From Actinokineospora terrae (GTDB lineage: Bacteria > Actinomycetota > Actinomycetes > Mycobacteriales > Pseudonocardiaceae), in NCBI RefSeq assembly GCF_900111175.1, contig NZ_FOGI01000004.1, positions 372,001 through 436,000 of the forward strand: 64,000 nucleotides of DNA, in the 5' to 3' direction. Under the pieces are notes generated by a model. That model saw only the letters and a list, made by a program, of their open reading frames with translations, did not search any database and was not told the origin of the DNA. Both the position numbers and the translations under genes were made by a program. Within the stretch, counting starts at the first letter, position 1. Each line of letters starts with the position of its first letter. This document shows, piece by piece, positions 7,771-16,882 of this stretch.

Positions 7771-9257
7771 TGCGGACCGCGGCCCTGCTGGTCCTGCTGG
7801 CGCTGCTGGCCGGGTGCGTGGCGAGCCCGCCGGAGCAGGTCCGGCTGACGGTGCTGGCCGACCGCGACCTGGCCGACCTGCGGCCGCTGCTCGACGACCT
7901 GCGGCGCGAGACCGGTGTCGAGCTGGCGATGGAGTACGTCGACGACCCCGACGTCGAACTGGCGTCTGGCCGCTACCGGCACGACCTCGCCTGGCCGGTC
8001 ACCGACCGGTACCTGCACCTGCGGGAGAAGGCCGAAGGCCGGAGCAACGCGCTGCCGACGTCGACCACGGTGATGTCCTCGCCGCTGGTGGTCGGCGTGC
8101 GGCCCGCGGCGGCGGCGAGGCTCGGGGCGACGCCGTCCTGGGCCGACATCGCCGATCGCGCGGCGGCCGGTGAGCTGCGGTTCGGCATGACCGATCCGGC
8201 CGGGTCCGGGTCCGGGCTGGCGGCGCTGGTGGGGGTGGCGACCGCGGCGGCGGGCACCGGTGGCGCGCTGACCAGCGAGCAGGTGAGCTGCGTGGCACTC
8301 GGCGGGTTCCTCACCGGGCAGGTGCTGCGGCCGCGCACGAGCACCGAACTGCTGGCCCAGTTCATCGCGCGCCAGGACGAGGTGGACGCGGTCGTCGAGC
8401 ACGAGTCGACGCTGCTGGCGCTCAACGCGAGCGGGAAGCTGCGCGCGCCGCTGGAGATCGTCTACCCGCGCGACGGGATGATGCTGTCCCGCTTCCCGCT
8501 GATCCTGCTCGACCCGGCCCGCCGCGACGGTTACCAGCGGGCCACCACGTGGTTGCAGGGCGAGCGGGCGCAGCGCTGGATCATGGAGCACACGTCGCGG
8601 CGGGCGGCGGACCCCGCGCTGGAGCGGCCGCAGCGGTTGCGCGCGCCGATCGGCAACGCCCTGTACTTCCCGGACCGCCAGGAGGTGTTGGACGCCCTGC
8701 TCGCCGCGTACCGGCGACTCACCTCGGGTGGCACGCACCAGGTCGTGTTCGTGCTGGACTACTCCGCGTCGATGGCCGGTCCGCGGGTGGAACGGCTGCG
8801 GGCGGCGTTCGCGGCGTTGAGCGGGACGGGCACCGGCGGGTTCGCCCGGTTCCACCTCGGCGAGACGATCACGGTGCTGCGCTTCGCGGGAACCGTTCTC
8901 CAGCAACAGGAAGTCACCATCACCGGACAGTCCGATGTGGACTCGCTGGCGCCGGTGGTCGCGGCCGCGGCGGACGGGCGGGGAACGGCGATCTGGTCGG
9001 CGCTGGACCAGGCGTACCGGTCGGTGCGCGGCGACGCGGTGGTGGTGCTGATGACCGATGGCGAGAACAACGCGGGCATCAGCGCGGCGGAGTTCCTCGG
9101 CGCGGGCAAGCGACCGGTGCCGACGTACGCGGTCGCGCTGGGCGAGGCAGACCCGGCGGAACTGGACGGGGTGGCGCGCTCGACCGGTGGTCGGGTGGTC
9201 GAGGCGACCGAGGCGTCGCTCGAGGCGGCGGTGAGGGAGATCCGTGGCTGTCGATAG
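7770..9257 (+). CDS. Lipoprotein with solute-binding-like domain fused to a von Willebrand factor A domain
   Basis: 495 residues. The signal peptide ends in a lipobox LLAGC with Cys16, so the mature protein is lipid-anchored outside. Residues about 25-310 look like a periplasmic binding protein of the molybdate/phosphate-like class (TSTTVMSSPLVVGVRP, FGMTDPAGSGSGLAAL). Residues about 322-490 are a vWA domain with an intact metal-ion-dependent adhesion site: DYSAS at 330-334 and MTDGEN with Asp430. vWA domains with this site bind protein ligands through Mg2+. It starts on the last base of the previous stop and overlaps the next gene by 14 nt. Such binding/vWA fusions are known in actinomycetes but their substrate is unknown. 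Confidence 0.88.
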   Translation: MRTAALLVLLALLAGCVASPPEQVRLTVLADRDLADLRPLLDDLRRETGVELAMEYVDDPDVELASGRYRHDLAWPVTDRYLHLREKAEGRSNALPTSTTVMSSPLVVGVRPAAAARLGATPSWADIADRAAAGELRFGMTDPAGSGSGLAALVGVATAAAGTGGALTSEQVSCVALGGFLTGQVLRPRTSTELLAQFIARQDEVDAVVEHESTLLALNASGKLRAPLEIVYPRDGMMLSRFPLILLDPARRDGYQRATTWLQGERAQRWIMEHTSRRAADPALERPQRLRAPIGNALYFPDRQEVLDALLAAYRRLTSGGTHQVVFVLDYSASMAGPRVERLRAAFAALSGTGTGGFARFHLGETITVLRFAGTVLQQQEVTITGQSDVDSLAPVVAAAADGRGTAIWSALDQAYRSVRGDAVVVLMTDGENNAGISAAEFLGAGKRPVPTYAVALGEADPAELDGVARSTGGRVVEATEASLEAAVREIRGCR

Positions 9258-9999
9258 GGCTCTGTGGTGGTCGGTGTGGTGGCCGTGGGCGCTCGTGTGG
9301 ACCGCGACCGCGGTGGCGATCGTGGTCGCCCTGGCGGCGCTGGGCTGGGCCTGGCGGTCGCGGCGCCGCTTCGCCCCGGTCCGCGAGGTCCCCGGGCTGA
9401 CGTTCTACCTGCACGAGAAGTCGGTGATGGACCTCTACCTCTCCGGCGGCTACGGCGACGCGATGCGCAGGGAGGTCGAGGAGCGCGTCGGCACCAACAG
9501 CGACCACAAGATCGCCCTGAAGGTCCACGACCTCGGCGTCGACGGCGGCCGCACCAGCGGGCGCGAGGTGGTCAGCCGCTACATCAGCAGCGCGGAACCG
9601 ATCGCGGTGATCGGCATCCTGCTCGACGTGCTGGAGGCCGCGCACGGCGTGGTGCACGTCGACCTGCGCAAGCGCACCATCACCCGCACCCCCGCGGTCA
9701 CCCGCGTCCACACCGACTCCCCCACCCTGCGCCTGCGCGCCGTCGACGACTACGTCTCCGTCCGCGGCCTGTTCCGGGTCTCCGAGCACACCGGCACCCG
9801 CACCGTCCTCCTGGCCCCCTTCGGCGACCCCGACGACCCGGAGGAAGGCCCCCAGGTCCGCGTCGAGTGCCACCAAGACGGTCTCCGCGACGACGAGATC
9901 CCCGACGGCCCCTTCCGCGCCCGCTGCCTCGGCAAGGTCCAGTCCTGGAAGTCCACCACCGGCGAACTGGTCATCCGCCCCATCGCCATCTTCCAGTAG
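9244..9999 (+). CDS. Single-pass membrane protein of unknown function, third gene of the binding/vWA unit
   Basis: 251 residues from GTG at 9244, starting 14 nt inside the vWA gene, which implies coupled translation. A Trp-rich transmembrane helix covers about residues 8-34 (WWSVWWPWALVWTATAVAIVV), followed by RSRRR, so the 215-residue remainder is predicted cytoplasmic. That part is soluble, mixed alpha/beta, and ends in a segment rich in beta-strand residues. I recognise no family. With an outward-facing vWA partner and an inward-facing body it could carry a signal across the membrane; this is inference. It converges with the gene ending at 10002, with only 2 nt between the stops. Confidence 0.8.
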   Translation: MAVDRALWWSVWWPWALVWTATAVAIVVALAALGWAWRSRRRFAPVREVPGLTFYLHEKSVMDLYLSGGYGDAMRREVEERVGTNSDHKIALKVHDLGVDGGRTSGREVVSRYISSAEPIAVIGILLDVLEAAHGVVHVDLRKRTITRTPAVTRVHTDSPTLRLRAVDDYVSVRGLFRVSEHTGTRTVLLAPFGDPDDPEEGPQVRVECHQDGLRDDEIPDGPFRARCLGKVQSWKSTTGELVIRPIAIFQ

Positions 10000-10001
10000 C
10001 G

Positions 10002-10238
10002 CTACGACCGCTTGTCCTGCTCGGCCCCCAGCAGCCCACGGGCGATGTCCACCACGTCGGTGAGGCTCAACGACCCGCAGATCCGCGCGGGCCAGTCGTG
10101 GTCGTTGCGCACCCAGTACCCGGTTTCCCCGCGCGGCACGACCGGTACCGCGTAGTCGGGCGGCAACTCGCTCGGGTCTCGCGTCCAGTCCATCACTACC
10201 CCCGTGTCGACAGCGGATTCCTCGGCTCGGTCAGCCAT
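10002..10238 (-). CDS. Small hypothetical protein coupled to the large membrane protein
   Basis: 78 residues from ATG at 10238. The start lies inside the end of the upstream gene (8-nt overlap ATGGCTGA), so its translation depends on the 885-residue protein. It has an acidic start, a Pro-rich middle (DPSELPPDYAVPVVPRG) and a GYWVRNDHDWPARICGSL segment; no membrane helix or signal peptide. I do not recognise it. Overlap and order suggest it is an accessory factor for the membrane protein. Confidence 0.7.
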   Translation of the reverse strand: MADRAEESAVDTGVVMDWTRDPSELPPDYAVPVVPRGETGYWVRNDHDWPARICGSLSLTDVVDIARGLLGAEQDKRS

Positions 10239-12888
10239 GCGCCAGCACCTCGCCCTCACCCTGCGATCTCGTCGCGAGGTAGGAGTAGAACGCGGTCCTG
10301 CGCAGGTACAGCGCGGTCGTGACGAAGGCGTTGCCCAGTGCCAGCAGCACCACGACGAGCCACGAGACGTCCTTGATCCACAGCAGCGACCACCCGTCGG
10401 GCAGCAGGTACCAGTGGTGGGTCTCCTGCAGTCCCTTGTGGCCGAGGAACAGGCCGGTGCTGACGATCGAGAGCAGCACGGTCGCGGTGAGGCTGAGCCG
10501 CGCGGCGAGGGTGCCCTCCAGCAACCGGCGCCCGGCCGAGTCGAACCCGAGCCACGCCCCCACCACGGCTGGGAAGACGAGCAGGAACGCGGGCGCGTCG
10601 GTGTCGGCGTCCGGCACCCTGGTGTTGATGACCCCGACGATCCACACCAGGGCCAGGCAGGCCAGCGCGGACACCACGGCGCGCAGCAGCGAACCCGGCG
10701 GGGTCTCGAAGAACTTCAGCCGGATGCTCGGCCGCTCCAGCCGCTGCCGGTCGTCGACGCCGATGCGCGCGGGCTCGGGGAAGAACCGCGCGTACACGTG
10801 GGCGTGCGGCTGCCCCAACCGCTTGCGGAACCGGAAGTGCGGTGGGACCTGTTCGTGCTTGGCCAGGTGGGTGAGCGTCGCGGCGCTGTCGACCAGGTTC
10901 TGGTCGCCGAGGTAGAGCCCGTCGGTCCCGACGACCCTGAGGTGGTACGACTGGCAGGTGCTGGCCATCCTGATGCTGAAGGACATGTCTATCGGCCGCG
11001 CCCCCAGCAGCAGCGCCAAGCGCTTCTTCCTGACCAGCGTGAGCTCGGGGATCAGCGTCTGCTCGAACTTCACCAGCGCGCGGCCGTTCTCGTCGAGGCG
11101 CAGCGGGACGACGATCGCGTAGTGGTGGGACAGCATCTCGACGAACTCGCGCGCCTCGGTCAACGCCTTGTCCCGCGCCGGGTCGGCGTCGGCATCGATC
11201 TCGATCGCCTTGTGCCAGCCGGGGTTGAGCACGATGCCCGGTGCGTCGCCATCGGGTGTGCGGCGGGCGGCGATCAGCGCGATGGCCTCGCGCTCGGCCG
11301 ACTTCGCCGCGGGCGAGTTGTCGAACGCGGTCGTCCCACCCATGGCCCGCACCAGCAGCACCCGCAAGACTCTGGCCGCCAACTGCAGGTACTGCCGGTA
11401 GGGCAAGACGTGCAGGGCCGCGCCGTCAGGACCGTGGACGCTGAAGTCGTCCTGGAACTTGGACTTCACCGGCATCAGCACCGGGAAGTAGATGGTCTGC
11501 TCGCGGTCGCGCTGCGCGAACAGCGGTCGTGGCACCTCGATGTCGATGGACACGTGCTGGCGCACCGCGCGCTGGTCCAACTGGTAGGTCTCCACCAGGC
11601 GCTGGCGGAGCTGGCGGCTGTGCAGGATCCCGAGGGAGAAGAGGATCGCCTGCTGGTTGCTGCACAACCGGGTGTCCGCCGCCTTCTCCCGCAGCGGGTC
11701 GACGGCCTCGATCGGGATCTGGCGCAGCGACAGGGAACTGTGCCCAGCCTTGAACCGCAGGCGGTGCCACCGCTGGTAGTACGCGTACACCTCGCGCAGG
11801 GCGAGGAACAGGAAGATGACCCTGGCCGCCACGAGCATGTTGCGGGAGGCGTCGGACTCGTGGCCAATGATGCCGGGCAGGTCAACGGCGGCCGCGGCGG
11901 CGTAGCCGAACACCGCCGCGAGGCTGGACAACGCGGGCAGCCCCCAGGTCCACTGCATGGCGATCTCGGTGTCCGGCCGCAGATCGGTGAGGCCGACGTG
12001 CCGGGTCTGCCGCCACCGGTGCCGGGAAAGGATCTCGGCGGGCACCTGCTTGCCCTCCACCACGAGTTTGCGCCGGGCGGTCCCGCTGCGGCGCAGGCTC
12101 ACCTGGTCGGTCGACTCGCCGTCGAACTCGATGCGCGGGGTGTAGTCGAGCACGGCGTACTGGGTCCGCACCACGTCGCGCGCCCGCCAGTTCATCGGCG
12201 GGAGGTGGCCGGGGCGCGGCAGCACCTCGGCGAAGCCGAACTCGATCACCCGCCCGCCCGGCCGCGCGGGGACGGGTCGCAGCGCGAACACCGCCTCATC
12301 ATCCTCCACCTCGATCGCCGCCACCTCGACGCCGACGAGGCCGTCGAGCCGGGTGCCCGCCGGGGCGCGGTAGCGCAGCACCGCACCCGGGGCAAGGGTG
12401 ATCACGGTGAACCGGTGCCGCCTGCCGACCAGGCTCGCGTGCCGGTAGATGGCCGTCGACTCCTGGCGGCGGACCAGGACGTTCCCGGGGACCGCGCAGG
12501 GCCGGGACGCGCCGGGGTAGTGGCCCCCGAGCAGGCGCAGAGCCAGCTCATCGATCGCCCGCTCCTCGAGGTCGGGACAGCTCTCGACGGCGATGCCCGC
12601 CCGGAACAGGACGAACGCCTCCCGGCGTTCCCGCAACGTGTCGGCGCTGCCCAGGGCGGTTCCCATGGCCGCGCGCAGCGCCTCGCCCTCGATCCCGGCG
12701 ACCTGGTCGAGCGAGCTGCGGAACTGCCGGTGCGCCTTGACCGGGTCCTGGTCCCACCCCGCCGCCTCGACGAGCCGGGAGCCCCGGTCGGCCAGTACCT
12801 CGGCGGTCACCGGCATCCCGTTGCGCAAGGCGGACAACATCCCCTCCAGCGGTGTGTCGCCCCTGGTTCGGCGGGTCCTCGGCCGCAC
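10231..12888 (-). CDS. Large membrane protein of unknown function (about 885 aa)
   Basis: The frame spans 885 residues, start ATG at 12888; an in-frame ATG 16 codons further in is an alternative. The first 300 residues are soluble. Hydrophobic stretches then appear near residues 315-365 (LPALSSLAAVFGYAAAAAV, MLVAARVIFLFLALREVY) and in the C-terminus (about 725-745, 755-780, 790-815 and 835-860). Between them lies a 350-residue soluble domain with LVRKKRLALLLGARPIDMSFSIRMAS and other charged helices. I can find no Walker, kinase, transferase or channel signature. Codon use is normal. It shares a convergent border with the binding/vWA unit, so the two may be one system, but this is conjecture from position only. 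Confidence 0.85.
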   Translation of the reverse strand: MRPRTRRTRGDTPLEGMLSALRNGMPVTAEVLADRGSRLVEAAGWDQDPVKAHRQFRSSLDQVAGIEGEALRAAMGTALGSADTLRERREAFVLFRAGIAVESCPDLEERAIDELALRLLGGHYPGASRPCAVPGNVLVRRQESTAIYRHASLVGRRHRFTVITLAPGAVLRYRAPAGTRLDGLVGVEVAAIEVEDDEAVFALRPVPARPGGRVIEFGFAEVLPRPGHLPPMNWRARDVVRTQYAVLDYTPRIEFDGESTDQVSLRRSGTARRKLVVEGKQVPAEILSRHRWRQTRHVGLTDLRPDTEIAMQWTWGLPALSSLAAVFGYAAAAAVDLPGIIGHESDASRNMLVAARVIFLFLALREVYAYYQRWHRLRFKAGHSSLSLRQIPIEAVDPLREKAADTRLCSNQQAILFSLGILHSRQLRQRLVETYQLDQRAVRQHVSIDIEVPRPLFAQRDREQTIYFPVLMPVKSKFQDDFSVHGPDGAALHVLPYRQYLQLAARVLRVLLVRAMGGTTAFDNSPAAKSAEREAIALIAARRTPDGDAPGIVLNPGWHKAIEIDADADPARDKALTEAREFVEMLSHHYAIVVPLRLDENGRALVKFEQTLIPELTLVRKKRLALLLGARPIDMSFSIRMASTCQSYHLRVVGTDGLYLGDQNLVDSAATLTHLAKHEQVPPHFRFRKRLGQPHAHVYARFFPEPARIGVDDRQRLERPSIRLKFFETPPGSLLRAVVSALACLALVWIVGVINTRVPDADTDAPAFLLVFPAVVGAWLGFDSAGRRLLEGTLAARLSLTATVLLSIVSTGLFLGHKGLQETHHWYLLPDGWSLLWIKDVSWLVVVLLALGNAFVTTALYLRRTAFYSYLATRSQGEGEVLAHG

Positions 12889-13115
12889 GGTCGCGATCCC
12901 TCCTCGGCTGCGCTGTCCGGTCTGCCCCGATGAGTTCGTACGCCGTCCGGTGCGCGTTACCCCCGTTGGCCGGGGCCGACCGATTCCCTCGGGGCCGATA
13001 GCGACGCGGGGTGATCGCGGCTGCCATTCTGTTATGGGGATCTGAGATTACCCCGGACGTGTTGGCGGCAGTGCAGTCTTTTCTAGGAATTGACACCCTG
13101 CAGCCAGGAGCGAAA

Positions 13116-14948
13116 ATGCTTCGACGTCTTATCCCGGCCGCCGTGCTGGTGGCGGCCGCGCTGGGTCCCGCACCGCCGGTCGGGGCCGCTGAGCTGGGCG
13201 GACCGACAGCGGCACCGGTCAGCGCCGAGTCGGTGGCCGGTACCCGGGTCACCAGGACCGGGGTCAGCGAGTCCGCGCAGACCGCGATCCGGTATGGCAA
13301 TACTGGGAACTCGTGGCGCACCGAGATCAAGGCGGCGGGCGCGACTTATGTGAAGGTGCATTTCGCGCCGCTGAAACTCGTCGGCGGTGACTACGTGACC
13401 GTCGCGTCCCCCGACGGCCGCGAGGTCTACACCTACTACGCCGACCGGGCCAAGGGGTCGCCGTTCACCGAACACGGCGACCCGGGCTTCGCGGCCATGT
13501 CGATCGACGGCGACACCGCGGTGGTCACCCTGCACGCCACCGGCGCCCGCGACGGCGCGCGGCTGAGCGGGCAGGGCTACGGCACCCGGGTGACCAGCTA
13601 CGACCGCGGCTACAGCGCCACCGAGTACGCCGCGCAGAACCCGACACCGTTCAGCGTGTGCGGCAACGACGCGCGCAAGGACGTGGTCTGCTACCAGAAC
13701 AGCCACCCCACCGAGTACGCGCGCTCGCACGCGGTCGCCCGGCAGCTGGTGAACGGCCTCGGGTCGTGCACCGCGTGGCGGGTCGGCAACACCAACCGGA
13801 TGCTGACCAACGCGCACTGCGTGGCCGACGCCGCCGAGCTGCGCTCCAGCGAGTTCCAGTTCGACTACCAGTGCGCCACCTGCGGCGGCAACAACCCGCG
13901 CACCGGCACCAAGGTCAGCGGCCAGGACCTGATCCGCACCAGTGCGCTGGCGCAGCTGGACTACACCCTGTTCAGCGTCACCAACTTCGAGAGCATCCGC
14001 CAGTACGGCACCCTCTACCTGGACGTGCGCGAACCCACCGCCAACGAGCGCATCTACATCGCGGGCCACGGCGACATCCTGCCCAAGCGCATGTCCCTGT
14101 TCGAGGAGTCCGACGGCGGCGCCACCTGCAAGATCGACGTGGCGTCCTCGGGCGTCAACACCGGCTACCGCTGCGACTCCTCAGGCGGCAACTCCGGTTC
14201 GCCGGTGCTGGCCGGGTCATCGCACAAGGTCATCGCGCTGCACCACCTCGGCGGCTGCCCGAACTGGGGCACGCGGATCACGCTGGTCTACAACGAGATC
14301 CGCAACGACATCGACAACACCTCCGGCGGCGGCAACACCCCGGTCCTGTCGCTGACCCCCGCCTCGGGCACCGCGGCCCCCGGCACCACGACGACGGCCA
14401 CCCTCCAAACCCCCACGGTGACCGGCAACCCCACCCTGACCCTGTCCGCCAGCGGCGCCCCCGCGGGCACCACGGCCGTGTTCAGCCCGAGCGCGGTCAC
14501 CGCGGGCCAGCAGAGCACCCTCACCATCACCGTCGGCAGCACAACGGCACCCGGCACGTACACCATCACGGCCTCGGCCACCGGTGCCACGACCGCGCCC
14601 GCCACCTACACCCTGACCGTCCCAGGTGGACAGACGCCGTGCCAGGGCATGAAGGTCACCAAAACCGGGACCCTGGCCGCGGGCGGCAGCCAATACCAAC
14701 CCGACGGGTCGTTCTTCCAAACAACCGTTTCCGGAACCCACAAGGCCTGCCTCACCGGCCCCGCGTCGGCGAATTTCGACCTGTACCTGCAGAAGTGGAA
14801 CGGGTCGACCTGGCCGACCGTCGCACAGGGCACCACATCGAGCTCCAGCGAGACCCTGTCCTACAACGGAACCGCGGGCTACTACCGCTACCAGGTCAAA
14901 TCCGTGACCGGCAGCGGCGCGTACACCCTGGGCTACACCGCCCCATGA
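13116..14948 (+). CDS. Secreted trypsin-like serine protease with C-terminal Ig-like and PPC-like domains
   Basis: 610 residues from ATG at 13116 (CAGGAG upstream). Signal peptide residues 1-25, likely cleaved after GAA. The peptidase core has a complete triad: His234 in TNAHCV, Asp282 in AQLDYTLF and Ser360 in GGNSGSP. Cys pairs (218/235, 253/256, 338/353) are typical of extracellular chymotrypsin-fold enzymes. Residues about 398-485 form a Thr-rich Ig-like spacer, and about 488-610 look like the PPC domain that secreted peptidases carry at the C-terminus. Residues 26-180 are probably a pro-region or N-terminal beta domain. Substrate unknown; digestion of external protein is likely. Confidence 0.92.
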   Translation: MLRRLIPAAVLVAAALGPAPPVGAAELGGPTAAPVSAESVAGTRVTRTGVSESAQTAIRYGNTGNSWRTEIKAAGATYVKVHFAPLKLVGGDYVTVASPDGREVYTYYADRAKGSPFTEHGDPGFAAMSIDGDTAVVTLHATGARDGARLSGQGYGTRVTSYDRGYSATEYAAQNPTPFSVCGNDARKDVVCYQNSHPTEYARSHAVARQLVNGLGSCTAWRVGNTNRMLTNAHCVADAAELRSSEFQFDYQCATCGGNNPRTGTKVSGQDLIRTSALAQLDYTLFSVTNFESIRQYGTLYLDVREPTANERIYIAGHGDILPKRMSLFEESDGGATCKIDVASSGVNTGYRCDSSGGNSGSPVLAGSSHKVIALHHLGGCPNWGTRITLVYNEIRNDIDNTSGGGNTPVLSLTPASGTAAPGTTTTATLQTPTVTGNPTLTLSASGAPAGTTAVFSPSAVTAGQQSTLTITVGSTTAPGTYTITASATGATTAPATYTLTVPGGQTPCQGMKVTKTGTLAAGGSQYQPDGSFFQTTVSGTHKACLTGPASANFDLYLQKWNGSTWPTVAQGTTSSSSETLSYNGTAGYYRYQVKSVTGSGAYTLGYTAP

Positions 14949-15122
14949 CGCAGTAGCCTGCCCGGTCCGGCCACCGGGCAGGCATTCATGATCATTGTGC
15001 GGTGGGCGTCACAGTCGATTCGCCGGTCGCCGAAAAAGAGACGTGTCACCCGATCGGCTGTTTTCCGGCGCGGAACACAGTGTTCGCTTGCGCGGTTGTC
15101 CGCCGTCGTTACCCTCGCTGCG

Positions 15123-16319
15123 GTGGGGGTTCTCAAAAAGCGTTTCGCCGCCTGGTCACTGCTGTTCGTCGTGTGCTGGGTCAACCTCGTGTCGTACGTG
15201 CCGTGGCGCCGCGACGCCCACCTGGGCGCGGGCGGCGACGCCGTCGAGTACTTCCAGATGAGCCAGCGCACGTTCGCCCCGGTCGACAACCCGTTCGCGC
15301 TGCGCGTGCTGTCGCCCTGGCTGGTGCACACCGGCCACCGGCTGACCGGCCTGAGCCCGGACACGGTGTGGATCGCGCTCACCTTCACCGCGACCCTGGC
15401 GTCGGTGATCGTGCTGCACGAGCTGCTGCGCCGCCGGTTCGCGGTCAGCGGGTTCGTGGCGGTGGTGGTGGCGTCCATGCTGGCCTGCACGTTCTGGTAC
15501 GCCCCGTACCTGTTCGGCAACCCGTGGCTGGTCGACCCGCTCAACAACCTGTTCATCGTGCTGGGCCTCTGGCTGGCCTTCAGCGGCAGGCTGGGGTGGT
15601 TCACCGCCGTGGTCGTGATCGGGTCGGTGAACAAGGAGACCATGCTCCTGCTGGCGCCGCTGTACCCGCTGCTCGCGCTGACCAGGTCCCGCCGCGTCAC
15701 CCGCGAGGTGCTCCTCGGCACCGCCGCCGTCGCCTTCGCGGCCTGCGCCTACTTCGCCTTCCGCACCTGGGCCATCGCCCGCATCGGCGCCGACTACAAC
15801 CTGGGCACCGGCCAGGCCAACCACTCGCTCGTCGACAACATCCGCTTCGCCATCTCCACCGCCCAGGGCCGAGACCACCTGGCCATCTGGAGCGTCCTGT
15901 CCTTCACCTGGCTCATCTGGCTGGTCGGCCTCCACCACCTGCGCCGCACCGGAGCAGGCCACCCCCTCATCCCCACCAGCGCCTGGACCCTCCTCACCTG
16001 CCTCCTGGGCCGCCTCATGGCCACAGACACCGAACGCGTCTTCACCATGATGGTCCCCATAGTCCTGATCGTGGTCGCCGTCACCCTGGACACCCTCCAG
16101 TCCCCCTGGCACCGCCCGTGGATCGTCCTCCTGGCCGCCCTCTACACCGCCATCCAACTGCGCTGGACCTCCGCCACCCTGCCCATGGAAGCCTTGGCCC
16201 TGCTCATCTTCACCGCCCTCTTCACCCCGTGGCACCGCCTCCGCCACTCGACCCCGCCCGGCGCCATCTCACCGCCTATCCCCACCCAAGACCGCGAACC
16301 CCAGCACGACCACGCCTAG
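15123..16319 (+). CDS. Polytopic membrane protein, possibly a GT-C-type glycosyltransferase
   Basis: 398 residues from GTG at 15123; the start is uncertain because the ribosome-binding site is weak and the frame is open for 45 codons upstream. About nine to eleven hydrophobic helices are present. The first outside loop contains GGDAVEYFQMSQRTF and NPFALRVLSPWL, an acidic-residue loop of the kind seen in lipid-linked-sugar glycosyltransferases. Another conserved-looking loop holds NPWLVDPLNNLF and NKETMLLL. The C-terminus is short and Pro-rich. No sugar-nucleotide genes are adjacent. Substrate unknown. Confidence 0.75.
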   Translation: MGVLKKRFAAWSLLFVVCWVNLVSYVPWRRDAHLGAGGDAVEYFQMSQRTFAPVDNPFALRVLSPWLVHTGHRLTGLSPDTVWIALTFTATLASVIVLHELLRRRFAVSGFVAVVVASMLACTFWYAPYLFGNPWLVDPLNNLFIVLGLWLAFSGRLGWFTAVVVIGSVNKETMLLLAPLYPLLALTRSRRVTREVLLGTAAVAFAACAYFAFRTWAIARIGADYNLGTGQANHSLVDNIRFAISTAQGRDHLAIWSVLSFTWLIWLVGLHHLRRTGAGHPLIPTSAWTLLTCLLGRLMATDTERVFTMMVPIVLIVVAVTLDTLQSPWHRPWIVLLAALYTAIQLRWTSATLPMEALALLIFTALFTPWHRLRHSTPPGAISPPIPTQDREPQHDHA

Positions 16320-16882
16320 CTCCACGGGCCCAGAAATCCATTTGCCCCACCGCAGTCCAGCATTCCGCAATACGGCGGAATTGCACGGGTGCTCACATCG
16401 CTTCTCATCAGCTGCCCATTCGCACCGCGAAGCCATCCGGTGCGCCGAACGGTTCCTTCGCGGCCGCTCGCCGTTCGGCTGGACCGAACTTGCGATACCG
16501 CCGAGAAACTACATCCAGTCACCATTCGATCGCGACTGGTCGATCTCGTCACTGATGTGTCCAGGGTTTGTCAGGCATTCGCACATCTGGTGCGAACCCA
16601 GCGCCAACCGTGGGTTGACCTGTCATTGTTCCCGTGGCCCAGATGGCACAATCGGGCTAACAACCACTCATCGGTTCGACTGAACTCATCAGCCACCCAC
16701 CGTGAGATCACGGCCGCTCGGCGACACACCGCAGTTGCGAGAAGACAACTGTCGCCCGATTGGGGCATGCTTGCCCCGTTCTCGCTGCACTCGGTGACTT
16801 TCCCGTGCATGCGGACGGTTCGAATGGAACACGCCCACGGTCGATCGCACCCGCGACGGACCGTACACAGTGGACTTAACAA
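16320..16882 (+). other. 563-bp non-coding region before the TIGR04141-like gene
   Basis: No convincing gene: the open frames here have poor codon use and no ribosome-binding sites. The stretch is visibly richer in A/T than its flanks. A hairpin at 16362-16381 (ATTCCGC, 6-nt loop, GCGGAAT) lies 43 nt after the preceding stop and may terminate that transcript. I see no attachment-site copy of the tRNA-Val 3' end here. Confidence 0.6.

Noticed and set aside
10204..12933. 909-codon plus-strand frame
   Set aside because: Antisense of the 885-residue membrane protein. That protein has realistic membrane helices, whereas this frame is His/Arg/Gln-rich.
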